Positions 33,969-42,016 of a stretch of DNA of 58,396 nucleotides are shown here, piece after piece. A program made the translations under genes and the position numbers. Below the pieces are notes generated by a model. The model was not told the origin of the DNA. It searched no databases and saw only the letters and a list, made by a program, of their open reading frames with translations. The stretch's first letter is position 1, and each line of letters opens with the position of its first letter. The stretch is from Embleya sp040605455 (GTDB taxonomy: Bacteria > Actinomycetota > Actinomycetes > Streptomycetales > Streptomycetaceae): NCBI RefSeq assembly GCF_040605455.1, contig NZ_JBEXCV010000044.1:1-58396 (forward strand). The letters are read 5' to 3'.

Positions 33969-34058
33969 CCGGAACCCCGCCCCCGATGTGGATCGGGAAC
34001 GGCGCGACGGTCTTGCCCACGACGTTGCCCATGGATGGTGCTCCGGGTCGATCATGCC

Positions 34059-35675
34059 CTACACGTGCACGGCGACCGCGCCTTCGCGTTTCTCGCCCTG
34101 GCGGACGAACAGCGCGAGGACGATTCCGACCGCCATCGTGATCGCGGCGATGGTGAAGGCCATCTGCATGCCGTCCAGGAAGGTGGTGTCCGACGCGTGC
34201 CGGACGGCGTCCAGGGTCCGCTCGTTCATGGTCGCCGCATCCACCGGCGGGAAGCCCTGCGCGACCGATCCCTCGATCGCCTCGCGGCTGCCGTGCGGCA
34301 GCTTGTCGTAGGCGCCGGCCTCGACCGGCCACCGGTCCGGGAGCACCGAGGAGACCTTGGCCGCCACCACCGCGCCGAGCACCGCGGTGCCCAGCGCGCC
34401 GCCGACCTGCATCGCGGCCTGCTGGATGCCGGACGCGACGCCGGACAACTCCCACGAGGCGTTGCCGACGATGATGTCCGTCGCGCCGACCATGATCGGG
34501 CTGAGCCCGAAGCCGAGCAGTACGAACGGCAGCATGGTGGCGCCGAAGCTCGCGTCCTCGCCCAAGCGGGCGAGTAGCGCCATCGCGGTCGCCGACAGCG
34601 CCAGGCCGGCGATGATCGGGATGCGCGGGCCGAGCTTGGTGATCGCGAAGCCGCCGATCGGCGAGCCGATCATCATCACCACGGACATCGGCAACATCCG
34701 CACGCCGGTCTCCGTCGGGCTGAGCCCGTTGACGCCCTGGAGATAGAAGGTGATGAAGAACATCGCGCCGAACATCGCGAAGGCCATGAAGATCATCAGC
34801 ACGATGCCGATCGAGAACGACCGGTTGCGGAACATCACCAGCGGCATCAGCGGCTCGGGCGCCCTGGTCTGCCACAGCACGAACAGTGCGAGCAGAATCA
34901 GCGCGGCGGCCATGAAGCCCAGCGTGTACGCGCTGCCCCAACCCTTCTCGCCGCTCTTGATCACGCCCCAGACCAGGCAGAACATCGCCACCGAGAGCAG
35001 GACCACGCCGAGGTGGTCGATCCGGTTGCTCGCGCCGGCCACCCGGCTGTTGGCCAGTGCCCAGATGCCGACGACCAGGGTCAGCACACCGATCGGCACG
35101 TTGATGTAGAACACCGACTGCCAGCTGACGTGCTCGACCAGCAGGCCGCCGACGATCGGTCCGGCGGCGGTCGCGGTGGAGATCGCCGCGCCCCAGATGC
35201 CGATCGCCATGTTGAGCTTGTTGCCCGGGAAGCTGTTGCGCAGCAGGCCGAGCGCCGTGGGCTGGAGCAGCGCACCGAACACGCCCTGGAGCACCCGGAA
35301 GGCGATCAGCATCGTGACCGACTGGGAAAACGCGATGATCAGCGACGTGGCCGCGAAGCCGGCCGCGCCGATCAGGAAGATCGTCTTGTGGCCGTAGCGG
35401 TCGCCGAGCTTGCCCGCCGGGATCAGACACACCGCGAGCGCGAGCAGGTAGCCGTTGGTGACCCATTGCAGATCGGCGAGTGAGGCGTTCAGGTCCTTGG
35501 AGATGGCCGGGTTGGCGATGCCGACCACGGTGCCGTCCAGGGCCACCATCATCACGCCGAAGGCGACCGCCAGCAGGGTGAGCCAGGGATGCCCCTGCAT
35601 GCCCTTGCGCACGGGGGTCTTCGAAGGGTCCGGCGGTAGTGCGTCCGCCGGCGCCGCCGTCGAAGTCTGACTCAT
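34059..35675 (-). CDS. MFS drug exporter, DHA2 (14-TM) family
   Basis: A 538-residue EmrB/QacA-type proton antiporter with about 14 membrane segments. Motif D1 is recognisable in LDGTVVGIANPAI and motif A in GKLGDRYGHKTIFLIG. About 40 polar residues precede the first membrane segment. Start ATG 35675 has AGGGAA close upstream. It diverges from a TetR gene, with a perfect operator between them, and is followed by the MarR gene on its own strand. Substrates are unknown; resistance or metabolite efflux is the family role. Confidence 0.9.
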   Translation of the reverse strand: MSQTSTAAPADALPPDPSKTPVRKGMQGHPWLTLLAVAFGVMMVALDGTVVGIANPAISKDLNASLADLQWVTNGYLLALAVCLIPAGKLGDRYGHKTIFLIGAAGFAATSLIIAFSQSVTMLIAFRVLQGVFGALLQPTALGLLRNSFPGNKLNMAIGIWGAAISTATAAGPIVGGLLVEHVSWQSVFYINVPIGVLTLVVGIWALANSRVAGASNRIDHLGVVLLSVAMFCLVWGVIKSGEKGWGSAYTLGFMAAALILLALFVLWQTRAPEPLMPLVMFRNRSFSIGIVLMIFMAFAMFGAMFFITFYLQGVNGLSPTETGVRMLPMSVVMMIGSPIGGFAITKLGPRIPIIAGLALSATAMALLARLGEDASFGATMLPFVLLGFGLSPIMVGATDIIVGNASWELSGVASGIQQAAMQVGGALGTAVLGAVVAAKVSSVLPDRWPVEAGAYDKLPHGSREAIEGSVAQGFPPVDAATMNERTLDAVRHASDTTFLDGMQMAFTIAAITMAVGIVLALFVRQGEKREGAVAVHV

Positions 35676-35724
35676 GCGTTCCCTACATCCATCCGTGTCC
35701 GGCGTCGTATCGAGCCATCGAACG

Positions 35725-35745
35725 ATATGGCACACAGTGCCATAT
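35725..35745. promoter_or_regulatory. Perfect inverted repeat, probable TetR operator
   Basis: ATATGGCAC-ACA-GTGCCATAT is a perfect 9-3-9 palindrome in the 142-bp gap between the divergent MFS and TetR genes, 50 bp before the MFS start. A half-site GTGCCATA recurs at 35778-35785, over the -10 of the TetR promoter. This is the classic arrangement for an autoregulated TetR/exporter pair. Confidence 0.75.
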
Positions 35746-35761
35746 AGCCAAATCACTCAAG

Positions 35762-35789
35762 TTGCACGCAGTGACAAGTGCCATACTGT
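35762..35789 (+). promoter_or_regulatory. Promoter of the TetR gene
   Basis: TTGCAC (35762-35767), a 16-bp spacer and TACTGT (35784-35789) precede the TetR start by 28 bp. The half-operator GTGCCATA overlaps the -10. Confidence 0.6.
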
Positions 35790-35817
35790 GCAAAGGCGAA
35801 CGAGAGGATTACCCAAC

Positions 35818-36477
35818 GTGCGGGACACGGCCGGCACCGCGACGGGTTTGCGGGAGCGCAAGAAGGAACGCACGCGCGAGGCGTTGGTGGACGCCGCGCA
35901 GGAGCTGTTCCTGCGCAAGGGCTACGACGCCACCACGATCGACGAGATCGTGGCCGCCGTGGAGGTGTCCAGGCGCACCTTCTTCCGCTACTTCGCGGGC
36001 AAGGAAGAGGTGGCGCTGGCCCGGGCGATGGAGTTCGAGGCGCTGTTCCTGGACGCGCTGACGACCCGCCCGGCGGACGAGGCGCCGCTGACCGCGCTGC
36101 GCCGGGCGGGCACCGAGGTGTTCGCCCGGGTCGTCGACGAGGAACACGACGGCGCGGGCCAGGAGTTCCTGCGGATGCGGCGGATGATCGAGGACACTCC
36201 GGTCCTGCTGGCCGCGTCGCTGCGCAACATGATCGAGTTGGAACGACGGATGGCCGCGGAGATTGCTCGGCGCGAGGGTCTGACGCCCGGAGCCGATCGC
36301 CGTCCGGCGCTGTTGGTGACCCTGTACCACTCGGTGATGCGGGTGGCGATGGACGAGTGGACCGAGGGCGAGGTGCTGGAGGCCGCGGGCCTGGCCAGGA
36401 CCATCGAGGACGCCTGGGACGACATGGGCATCCTGCTCACCGGCCGCTGGACGGAGGGCGAGATCCCGCGCACGTGA
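35818..36477 (+). CDS. TetR-family transcriptional regulator
   Basis: A 219-residue regulator. The N-terminal HTH (residues 15-62) reads REALVDAAQELFLRKGYDATT then VSRRTFFRYFAGKEEV, a textbook TetR domain. The C-terminal ligand domain is helical with no recognised ligand. GTG 35818 has GAGAGGA about 9 nt upstream. It diverges from the 14-TM exporter and most likely represses it, releasing on binding an effector. A perfect 16-bp hairpin follows. Confidence 0.92.
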   Translation: MRDTAGTATGLRERKKERTREALVDAAQELFLRKGYDATTIDEIVAAVEVSRRTFFRYFAGKEEVALARAMEFEALFLDALTTRPADEAPLTALRRAGTEVFARVVDEEHDGAGQEFLRMRRMIEDTPVLLAASLRNMIELERRMAAEIARREGLTPGADRRPALLVTLYHSVMRVAMDEWTEGEVLEAAGLARTIEDAWDDMGILLTGRWTEGEIPRT

Positions 36478-36567
36478 ACGTCGACCCGGCCCCGCGCACA
36501 TCGGTGCCGCCGCGGCCCTGCGCACGTCGGTGGTGACCCGGCTGCGCGGCGGACGGGCGCGGACATA

Positions 36568-36604
36568 CCGACGGGGCGGACCGCTGATCGGTCCGCCCCG
36601 TCGG
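36568..36604. terminator. Bidirectional terminator between TetR and MFS genes
   Basis: CCGACGGGGCGGACCG (36568-36583) and its perfect complement (36589-36604) with loop CTGAT. It lies between the convergent TetR and second MFS genes. Confidence 0.8.
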
Positions 36605-36632
36605 CGTATGGCGGCGTATGTCGAGCGTGGTG

Positions 36633-37994
36633 CTACTTCACGCGCTTGACGAACAGCGCGAGCAACGCGCCGGCCAGTGCGATCGCTCCCGCCACCGGGA
36701 ACAGCGCCTCGTAGCCGAGGTCCAGGTCGCTCACGATGAAGGGAGCCAGGAACGGCGCGGCGATCTGCGGTCCGGCGTTGGCGATGTTGATCAGGCCCAT
36801 GTCCTTGCCGACATCCTCGGGACGGGGCAGCACCTGGGTGATCAGCGCCATGTCGACGGCCAGGTACACGCCGAAGAAGAAGCCGTTGAGGACCTGGAAG
36901 GCGACCATGCCGTTCTCGGTCGCCCAGATCATCGGGACCATCAGCGAGAGGGCGGCGCCGATTCCGGAGGCGACCACGAAGGGCTTGACCCGCCCCACCT
37001 TGTCCACGATCGGACCGATGAGCAGCGCCGCGACGATGGTCGCGACCGCACCGATGACGGTCAACGTGCCCAGCTTGGGGCCGACCTCGTTCGGCGGGAT
37101 CTCGATGTACGAGACCAGGATGAAGTAATTGAAGGTCAGGATCAGGAAGTAGCCGAGCATCATGCCGAGCCGGGAGAACAGCGCGATGACGAAGTCGGCG
37201 TGCTGCCGCGGGTCGACCCAGAAGCCCTTGACGAAACCGATGATGTCGGCCTTCTCGCGAGGCATGTCCTTGGTGGACTTGTCCGGGCTGAGGACCACGA
37301 AGAGCAGAGCGGCGGCGACCAGGATCGCGGCGATCAGGTAGAAGCCCTGCTCGCCTCCGTTGGCCGGGTCCATGAAACGACCGTCGAAGCCGCCGAACCG
37401 GGCATCGATGCCGATCAGGTTCAGATCGACGCCGGCGATGATCAGCGAGGCCAGGATCGTCGCGGCAGGGACACCGAGGCCGATCATCGCGGAGAAGATG
37501 CCGTACTTCTTGGCCGGCACCCGGTCGGGCATGACGGCGGTCAGTGCGGCCTGGTAGCCGTTCATGATGAACTGAATGACACCCCAGGTCAGACCCACCA
37601 TGGCGATCGAACTCGCCTGCGCCTGGATGATCAGCGCGACCGCGCCGATGACGGCGCAGAACAGAATGTAGGGCGAGCGGCGACCGAAGCGGGACCGCGT
37701 CATGTCCGACAGCTTGCCGAACAGCGGATTGCCCACCGTGGCGAGCAGCGCGCCCCAGAAGGTGGGCCACTTGAGCGCGTTTGGATCGGGCGCGCCGGTG
37801 ATGTGAATGACCTGCACCGGGAGCATGTAGATGCCCACGCCCAGCCACAGCATGTACAGCGCGATGTTGGCGATGGGCAGCGTCGCGTAGAGCGGACCGA
37901 GCCGGTATCCGGTGGGCTCGGCGCCCGTGGCGGGTTCCGGTGCCGATGACGAGGGGCCGGGTGCCTCTGTCGTGGTCGAACTCATGTGGACCAT
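36633..37994 (-). CDS. MFS transporter, probably sugar-type (SLC45/GPH-like)
   Basis: A 453-residue transporter with about 12 membrane segments and a large central loop near residues 195-260. TFWGALLATVGNPLFGKLSDMTRSRFGRR carries the motif A-like loop, in the form seen in SLC45 and glycoside-pentoside-hexuronide carriers. The neighbouring divergent LacI-type regulator supports a sugar or glycoside substrate, but no catabolic enzyme is adjacent. Either ATG 37994 or ATG 37985 may be the start; neither has a good ribosome binding site. Confidence 0.85.
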   Translation of the reverse strand: MVHMSSTTTEAPGPSSSAPEPATGAEPTGYRLGPLYATLPIANIALYMLWLGVGIYMLPVQVIHITGAPDPNALKWPTFWGALLATVGNPLFGKLSDMTRSRFGRRSPYILFCAVIGAVALIIQAQASSIAMVGLTWGVIQFIMNGYQAALTAVMPDRVPAKKYGIFSAMIGLGVPAATILASLIIAGVDLNLIGIDARFGGFDGRFMDPANGGEQGFYLIAAILVAAALLFVVLSPDKSTKDMPREKADIIGFVKGFWVDPRQHADFVIALFSRLGMMLGYFLILTFNYFILVSYIEIPPNEVGPKLGTLTVIGAVATIVAALLIGPIVDKVGRVKPFVVASGIGAALSLMVPMIWATENGMVAFQVLNGFFFGVYLAVDMALITQVLPRPEDVGKDMGLINIANAGPQIAAPFLAPFIVSDLDLGYEALFPVAGAIALAGALLALFVKRVK

Positions 37995-38130
37995 CCGAGG
38001 GAGAGGATCCGATTCCGTCCCTGCACGGAGGACTCGAATCTGCTGACGAGGTGTTGGGATCGGAGCCTAGGTGACACGAATAAGCAGGGGAATGGATCCA
38101 CAACGTGAAATCAGTCCGACCAGATAACGA

Positions 38131-38151
38131 TTTGATCGTTCAAAGCTTGAA
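38131..38151. promoter_or_regulatory. Candidate LacI-type operator
   Basis: TTTGATCGTTCAAA (38131-38144) is CG-centred with six of seven base pairs matching, as in LacI-family operators. It overlaps TTCAA-AGC-TTGAA (38139-38151). Both lie in the 400-bp gap 37995-38394 between the divergent MFS and LacI genes, which otherwise shows only a CCGCT-AACCA-AGCGG repeat at 38248-38262. Confidence 0.45.
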
Positions 38152-38394
38152 GGAAGCGCATTCCGCACCGAATCGTCACCGTCAGTGATCTTGTAACGAC
38201 CGACACGCGTCGGTAGCGCATTCGAGCGATTACGGCCAAGGTTGTGCCCGCTAACCAAGCGGTATCGGATCGCACGTCCCTGTGATTCGGTGGACATCGG
38301 TTGCGCGCGGGCCGGCCCCGCGCGCGGGTGCGGTAGGGGGTGTCGTCGAGATGACGAGCACGAAGTCGGTCACTTGCCGCCCGGGGGGGCACGG

Positions 38395-39411
38395 ATGAGC
38401 GCGCCGGAGGCGGGGGCCAAACCCCCCACCAGTTCCGACGTCGCCCGGCTCGCCGGCGTATCCAGATCCACCGTGAGCTATGTGCTCAACTCGCCGCCCG
38501 GGGTCCGGGTCAGCGCGCAGACCCGGGAGCGGGTCATGCTCGCGGTGCGCGAACTGGGCTACGCGCCCAGCGCTCCCGCCCGTTCGCTGCGCTCGGGCAA
38601 CAGCGACGTGGTGTTGTTCCCGCTGCCGTTGCAGCCGATGGGCCAACTCCTCGAGGCGTTCATCGACGAACTGACCGAGGCGCTCAATCGGCACGAGTTG
38701 AGCCTGCTCATCCATGCGGACCGCACCTCGCGCGGAGCCGACGCGGCCCGGCAGTGGGCCGCGTTGCGACCGCTCGCGGTGATGGCCGAGTCCAACCGGC
38801 TCACCGGCGGCGCGGTCGACGTGCTCAAGCGGGCCGGGGTCCGGGCGATCTTCGCGTGGGGCCGCGAGGAGCACCCGGACGTGCCCACCGCGATCTTCGA
38901 CAACAGGGACACCGGCCGGGTCGCGGTACGCCACCTGATCGACCGCGGCCACCGCCGGTTGGCCTGCCTGGTCCCGTCCGGACCGCTGGCCTTCCTCGGC
39001 GAGGAGCGCTGGGCGGGCGCACAGGCCGCGGCCGAGGAGGCGGGGGTCTCGCTGCGTCGGGTGGACGTGGGCTACGTCCGTGAGGACGTGCTCGCCATCG
39101 TGCGTCAGTGGCAGTGCGAGAGCGAGCCGCCGACCGCGGTGTTCGCCGGCAACGACGACTTCGCCCTGATGATCATCTCGGCGCTGCGCGAATGCGGCTG
39201 GTCGGTGCCGGGGGACATGGCCGTGGTCGGTGCCGACGATCTGCCGTTCTGTGATCTGGTCTGGCCGAGGCTGACCAGCGTCTCGATGCACACCCGGACG
39301 ATGGGCTCGGGTGCCTCGGACGCGATCACCACGCTGATTCGCGGCCGTGACTACCGACCGGGTGGTCGAATGGTCGTGCACCCGCGCGTGATGGTTCGCG
39401 AATCCGGCTGA
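38395..39411 (+). CDS. LacI-family transcriptional regulator
   Basis: A 338-residue regulator. The HTH SSDVARLAGVSRSTVSYVLN lies at residues 13-32, followed by the hinge helix region and a periplasmic-binding-like effector domain (TAIFDNRDTGRVAVRHLIDRG; AVVGADDLPFCDLVWP). ATG 38395 has only a run of Gs as a possible ribosome binding site; the frame upstream lacks homology. It probably controls the divergent MFS gene in response to a sugar. A strong terminator follows. Confidence 0.92.
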   Translation: MSAPEAGAKPPTSSDVARLAGVSRSTVSYVLNSPPGVRVSAQTRERVMLAVRELGYAPSAPARSLRSGNSDVVLFPLPLQPMGQLLEAFIDELTEALNRHELSLLIHADRTSRGADAARQWAALRPLAVMAESNRLTGGAVDVLKRAGVRAIFAWGREEHPDVPTAIFDNRDTGRVAVRHLIDRGHRRLACLVPSGPLAFLGEERWAGAQAAAEEAGVSLRRVDVGYVREDVLAIVRQWQCESEPPTAVFAGNDDFALMIISALRECGWSVPGDMAVVGADDLPFCDLVWPRLTSVSMHTRTMGSGASDAITTLIRGRDYRPGGRMVVHPRVMVRESG

Positions 39412-39433
39412 GGCCGGCGATCGTACAAAAGGT

Positions 39434-39469
39434 GAAGGGTCCCGAAGCCGGTCGGCCTCGGGACCCTTC
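39434..39469. terminator. Terminator between LacI and bldD
   Basis: GAAGGGTCCCGA (39434-39445) pairs perfectly with TCGGGACCCTTC (39458-39469); the loop adds an inner GCCG/CGGC stem. It lies between the convergent LacI and bldD genes. Confidence 0.8.
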
Positions 39470-39511
39470 GACGTTTCCGCGAGTCGCGGTCACGCTCTGT
39501 TCAACAACTAA

Positions 39512-40015
39512 TCACGCGTTGTTCTGATTCTCCACGGCCCGACGGGCTTCCGGGTTGAGCACGCCCCACCCGATGAGCTGCTCGGTCAGCACGCTCGGCG
39601 ACTGGTCGTAGATCACGGCCAGCGTGCGCAGGTCGTCCTGACGGATCGACAGCACCTTGCCGTTGTAGTCGCCGCGCTGGCTCTGGATGGTCGCCGCGTA
39701 GCGCTGCAGCGGGCCGGCCTGGTCGGACGGCACGGTCTGCAGCCGCTCCAGGTCGAGGACCAGTCGCGGCGGCGGCTCGGCGGCGCCGTTCGGGGTGCCG
39801 CCGGGCAGCAGCTCCTGCACGGGGACGCCGTAGAAGTCGGCGAGCTCGGCCAGGCGCTGCACGGTGACCGCACGGTCGCCGCGTTCGTACGAACCGACGA
39901 CGACGGCCTTCCAGCGGCCCTGGGACTTCTCCTCGACGCCGTGCAGGGACAGGCCCTGCTGGGTCCGGATCGCGCGGAGCTTCGCCCCGAGCTGCTTGGC
40001 GTAGTCGCTGGACAT
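39512..40015 (-). CDS. bldD: Developmental master regulator BldD
   Basis: A 167-residue regulator nearly identical to Streptomyces BldD, which represses sporulation genes during vegetative growth when dimerised by tetrameric cyclic di-GMP. The DNA-binding HTH occupies residues 1-70 (LGAKLRAIRTQQGLSLHGVE). The c-di-GMP signature RGD-X8-RQDD is intact at Arg114-Asp116 and Arg125-Asp128. The C-terminal tail differs from Streptomyces. Start ATG 40015 has GGGAG upstream. It diverges from pyrR with a 375-bp gap carrying two BldD boxes. Confidence 0.97.
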   Translation of the reverse strand: MSSDYAKQLGAKLRAIRTQQGLSLHGVEEKSQGRWKAVVVGSYERGDRAVTVQRLAELADFYGVPVQELLPGGTPNGAAEPPPRLVLDLERLQTVPSDQAGPLQRYAATIQSQRGDYNGKVLSIRQDDLRTLAVIYDQSPSVLTEQLIGWGVLNPEARRAVENQNNA

Positions 40016-40167
40016 CTCGCTCCCAAAACAGGTGACTGACCGTGAAGGTCCACCGGTGGTTGGCCGAACCGATGGGGTGGCTACCTCCGGGCCGGCTTTC
40101 TGTACCTCGAACTCTCCCCGAAGCTGCGAGGTTCGGCACGTCGCGACTGTCGCGTTTGGCCCGGCGG

Positions 40168-40195
40168 TGACTCATTGTGAGGTTACGCAGAGTAA
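40168..40195. promoter_or_regulatory. Two BldD boxes upstream of bldD
   Basis: TTACGCAGAGTAA (40183-40195) fits the BldD consensus TNACNC(A/T)GNGTNA at every position. TGACTCATTGTGA (40168-40180) fits with one mismatch. The centres are 15 bp apart, 155-180 bp before the bldD start. Autoregulation by BldD is known in Streptomyces; the sites here are predicted. Confidence 0.75.
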
Positions 40196-40320
40196 TTTGC
40201 GTCCGTCAAGCCGAACGGCCTACAAAGCCGGATTCGCGCAGGTGAGAGGCACCTTTGCTCCGCTTTCGCCCGGCTCGATCACTCGGTCCGGGCGGCCGAA
40301 AGGCCGATGATGTTGGCTGA

Positions 40321-40380
40321 TACTGTGAGGGACGTACCCCGACGTCCTTTAAAGCCCGTCCTGTGAGACGGGGAAGGAGG
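40321..40380 (+). promoter_or_regulatory. pyr operon promoter and PyrR-binding leader hairpin
   Basis: TACTGT at 40321-40326, preceded by TG for an extended -10, is the likely promoter. In the leader, CCCGTC (40355-40360) pairs with GACGGG (40367-40372) around the loop CTGTGA. The segment TCCTGTGAGAC fits the conserved PyrR-binding loop UCCNGNGAGRC. The hairpin abuts the ribosome binding site GGAAGGAGG (40372-40380), so PyrR-UMP binding would block translation, as described for mycobacteria. Confidence 0.7.
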
Positions 40381-40390
40381 TCTGTTTTCC

Positions 40391-41026
40391 ATGACAGCAC
40401 CTGGCAACACCGGCGGCACGTCGGCCGCCCGTCCGAAAGACCTCGACCCGGCCACCGCCCGCCCGGTCCTGGACGCCTCGGACATCAACCGGGCTCTGAC
40501 CCGGATCGCGCACGAGATCGTCGAACGCGCCAAGGGCGCCGGCGACGTCGTGCTTTTGGGCATCCCGACCCGAGGCGTGGCACTGGCCCGCCGGCTCGGC
40601 GAGCGGCTCGCCTCGATCGAGGACGGCGCCAAGGTCCCGGTCGGCGCGCTGGACATCACCATGTACCGCGACGACCTGCGGCTCGGCCCCGCCCGCGCGC
40701 TTGAGCGCACCGAGATCCCGGCCGAGGGCATCGACGGCAAGCTTGTCGTCCTGGTCGACGACGTGCTCTTCTCCGGCCGCACCATCCGCGCCGCACTGGA
40801 CGCGCTGAACGACATCGGCCGCCCGCGCGCGGTGCAACTGGCCGTCCTGGTCGACCGCGGCCATCGCGAACTCCCGATCCGCGCCGACTACGTGGGCAAG
40901 AACCTGCCCACGTCGCTGCGCGAGACCGTCAAGGTCCACCTCGCCGAGTACGACGGCCGCGACGCGGTCCTGCTCGGCACCCGCGCGGCCGACCCCGCCG
41001 CGGCCCCCACCGACGCGGAGAAGTAG
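40391..41026 (+). CDS. pyrR: Pyrimidine operon regulator / uracil phosphoribosyltransferase
   Basis: A 211-residue PyrR, a phosphoribosyltransferase-fold RNA-binding protein that senses UMP and represses pyrimidine genes. The PRPP-binding motif is VVLVDDVLFSGRTIRAAL. Family-typical GIPTRGVALARRL and LDITMYRDDL are present. About 25 polar residues are added at the N-terminus and a short Ala/Pro tail at the C-terminus. ATG 40391 has a very strong GGAAGGAGG upstream. It is the first gene of the pyr operon, with pyrB 3 bp away. Confidence 0.95.
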   Translation: MTAPGNTGGTSAARPKDLDPATARPVLDASDINRALTRIAHEIVERAKGAGDVVLLGIPTRGVALARRLGERLASIEDGAKVPVGALDITMYRDDLRLGPARALERTEIPAEGIDGKLVVLVDDVLFSGRTIRAALDALNDIGRPRAVQLAVLVDRGHRELPIRADYVGKNLPTSLRETVKVHLAEYDGRDAVLLGTRAADPAAAPTDAEK

Positions 41027-41029
41027 CCA

Positions 41030-42016
41030 GTGAAGCGCCACCTGATCTCGGCCGCGGACCTCACCCGCGACGACGCCATCCTGATCCTCGACACCGCCGA
41101 AGAACTCGCGCACATCGCCGAGCGGCCGATCAAGAAGCTGCCGACGCTGCGCGGCCGCACCGTGGTCAACCTGTTCTTCGAGGACTCCACCCGCACCCGC
41201 ATCTCGTTCGAGGCCGCCGCCAAGCGGCTGTCCGCGGACGTGATCAACTTCTCCGCCAAGGGCTCCTCGGTCTCCAAGGGCGAATCACTCAAGGACACCG
41301 CGCTGACCCTGCAGGCGATGGGCGCCGACGCGGTGGTCATCCGCCACCACGCCTCCGGCGCGCCGCACCGCCTGGCCGGCTCCGGCTGGCTGCGCGGCTC
41401 GGTGGTCAACGCCGGCGACGGCACCCACGAGCACCCCACCCAGGCGCTGCTCGACGCGTTCACCATGCGGCGCAGGCTGGCCGGCGGGCGCGGTGATCTC
41501 GACGGCCGCCGAATCACCCTGGTGGGCGACGTCCTGCACAGCCGGGTGGCCCGCTCCAACGTGCTCCTGCTGGCCACCCTGGGCGCCGAGGTCACCCTGG
41601 TCGCGCCGCCCACGTTGCTCCCGATCGGCGTGGAGAGCTGGCCCTGCACGGTCTCCTACGACCTGGACGCGCCGCTGCCCAAGAGCGACGCGGTGATGAT
41701 GCTGCGCGTGCAGCGCGAGCGGATGAACGCCGCGTTCTTCCCCACCGAGCGCGAGTACTCGCGCCGCTACGGCCTGGACCTGCGCCGGATGGCGATGCTC
41801 CCCGAGCACGCCATCGTGATGCACCCCGGCCCGATGAACCGAGGCATGGAGATCGCCGCCGAGGTCGCCGACTCGACCCGCTCGACCATCGTCGAGCAGG
41901 TCACCAACGGCGTCAGCGTGCGGATGGCGGTCCTGTACCTGCTCCTGGGCGGCAACGAACCGGCCCTGAGCGCCTCCAGCACCCCGAGCACCGGCACCGA
42001 GGAGAGCACCAAGTGA
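41030..42016 (+). CDS. pyrB: Aspartate carbamoyltransferase catalytic chain
   Basis: Condenses carbamoyl phosphate with aspartate. The 328-residue product contains the carbamoyl-phosphate signature FFEDSTRTRISFE near residue 50, HPTQALLDAFTM, and HPGPMNRGMEI near 268. No pyrI regulatory chain is present, as usual in Gram-positives. Start GTG 41030; the stop overlaps pyrC (GTGA). The C-terminal ~20 residues are a Ser/Thr-rich tail. Confidence 0.96.
   Translation: MKRHLISAADLTRDDAILILDTAEELAHIAERPIKKLPTLRGRTVVNLFFEDSTRTRISFEAAAKRLSADVINFSAKGSSVSKGESLKDTALTLQAMGADAVVIRHHASGAPHRLAGSGWLRGSVVNAGDGTHEHPTQALLDAFTMRRRLAGGRGDLDGRRITLVGDVLHSRVARSNVLLLATLGAEVTLVAPPTLLPIGVESWPCTVSYDLDAPLPKSDAVMMLRVQRERMNAAFFPTEREYSRRYGLDLRRMAMLPEHAIVMHPGPMNRGMEIAAEVADSTRSTIVEQVTNGVSVRMAVLYLLLGGNEPALSASSTPSTGTEESTK

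Noticed and set aside
31760..39433. Integrated mobile element between nusB and bldD
   Set aside because: No integrase, transposase, flanking direct repeats or tRNA target was seen; composition matches the core.
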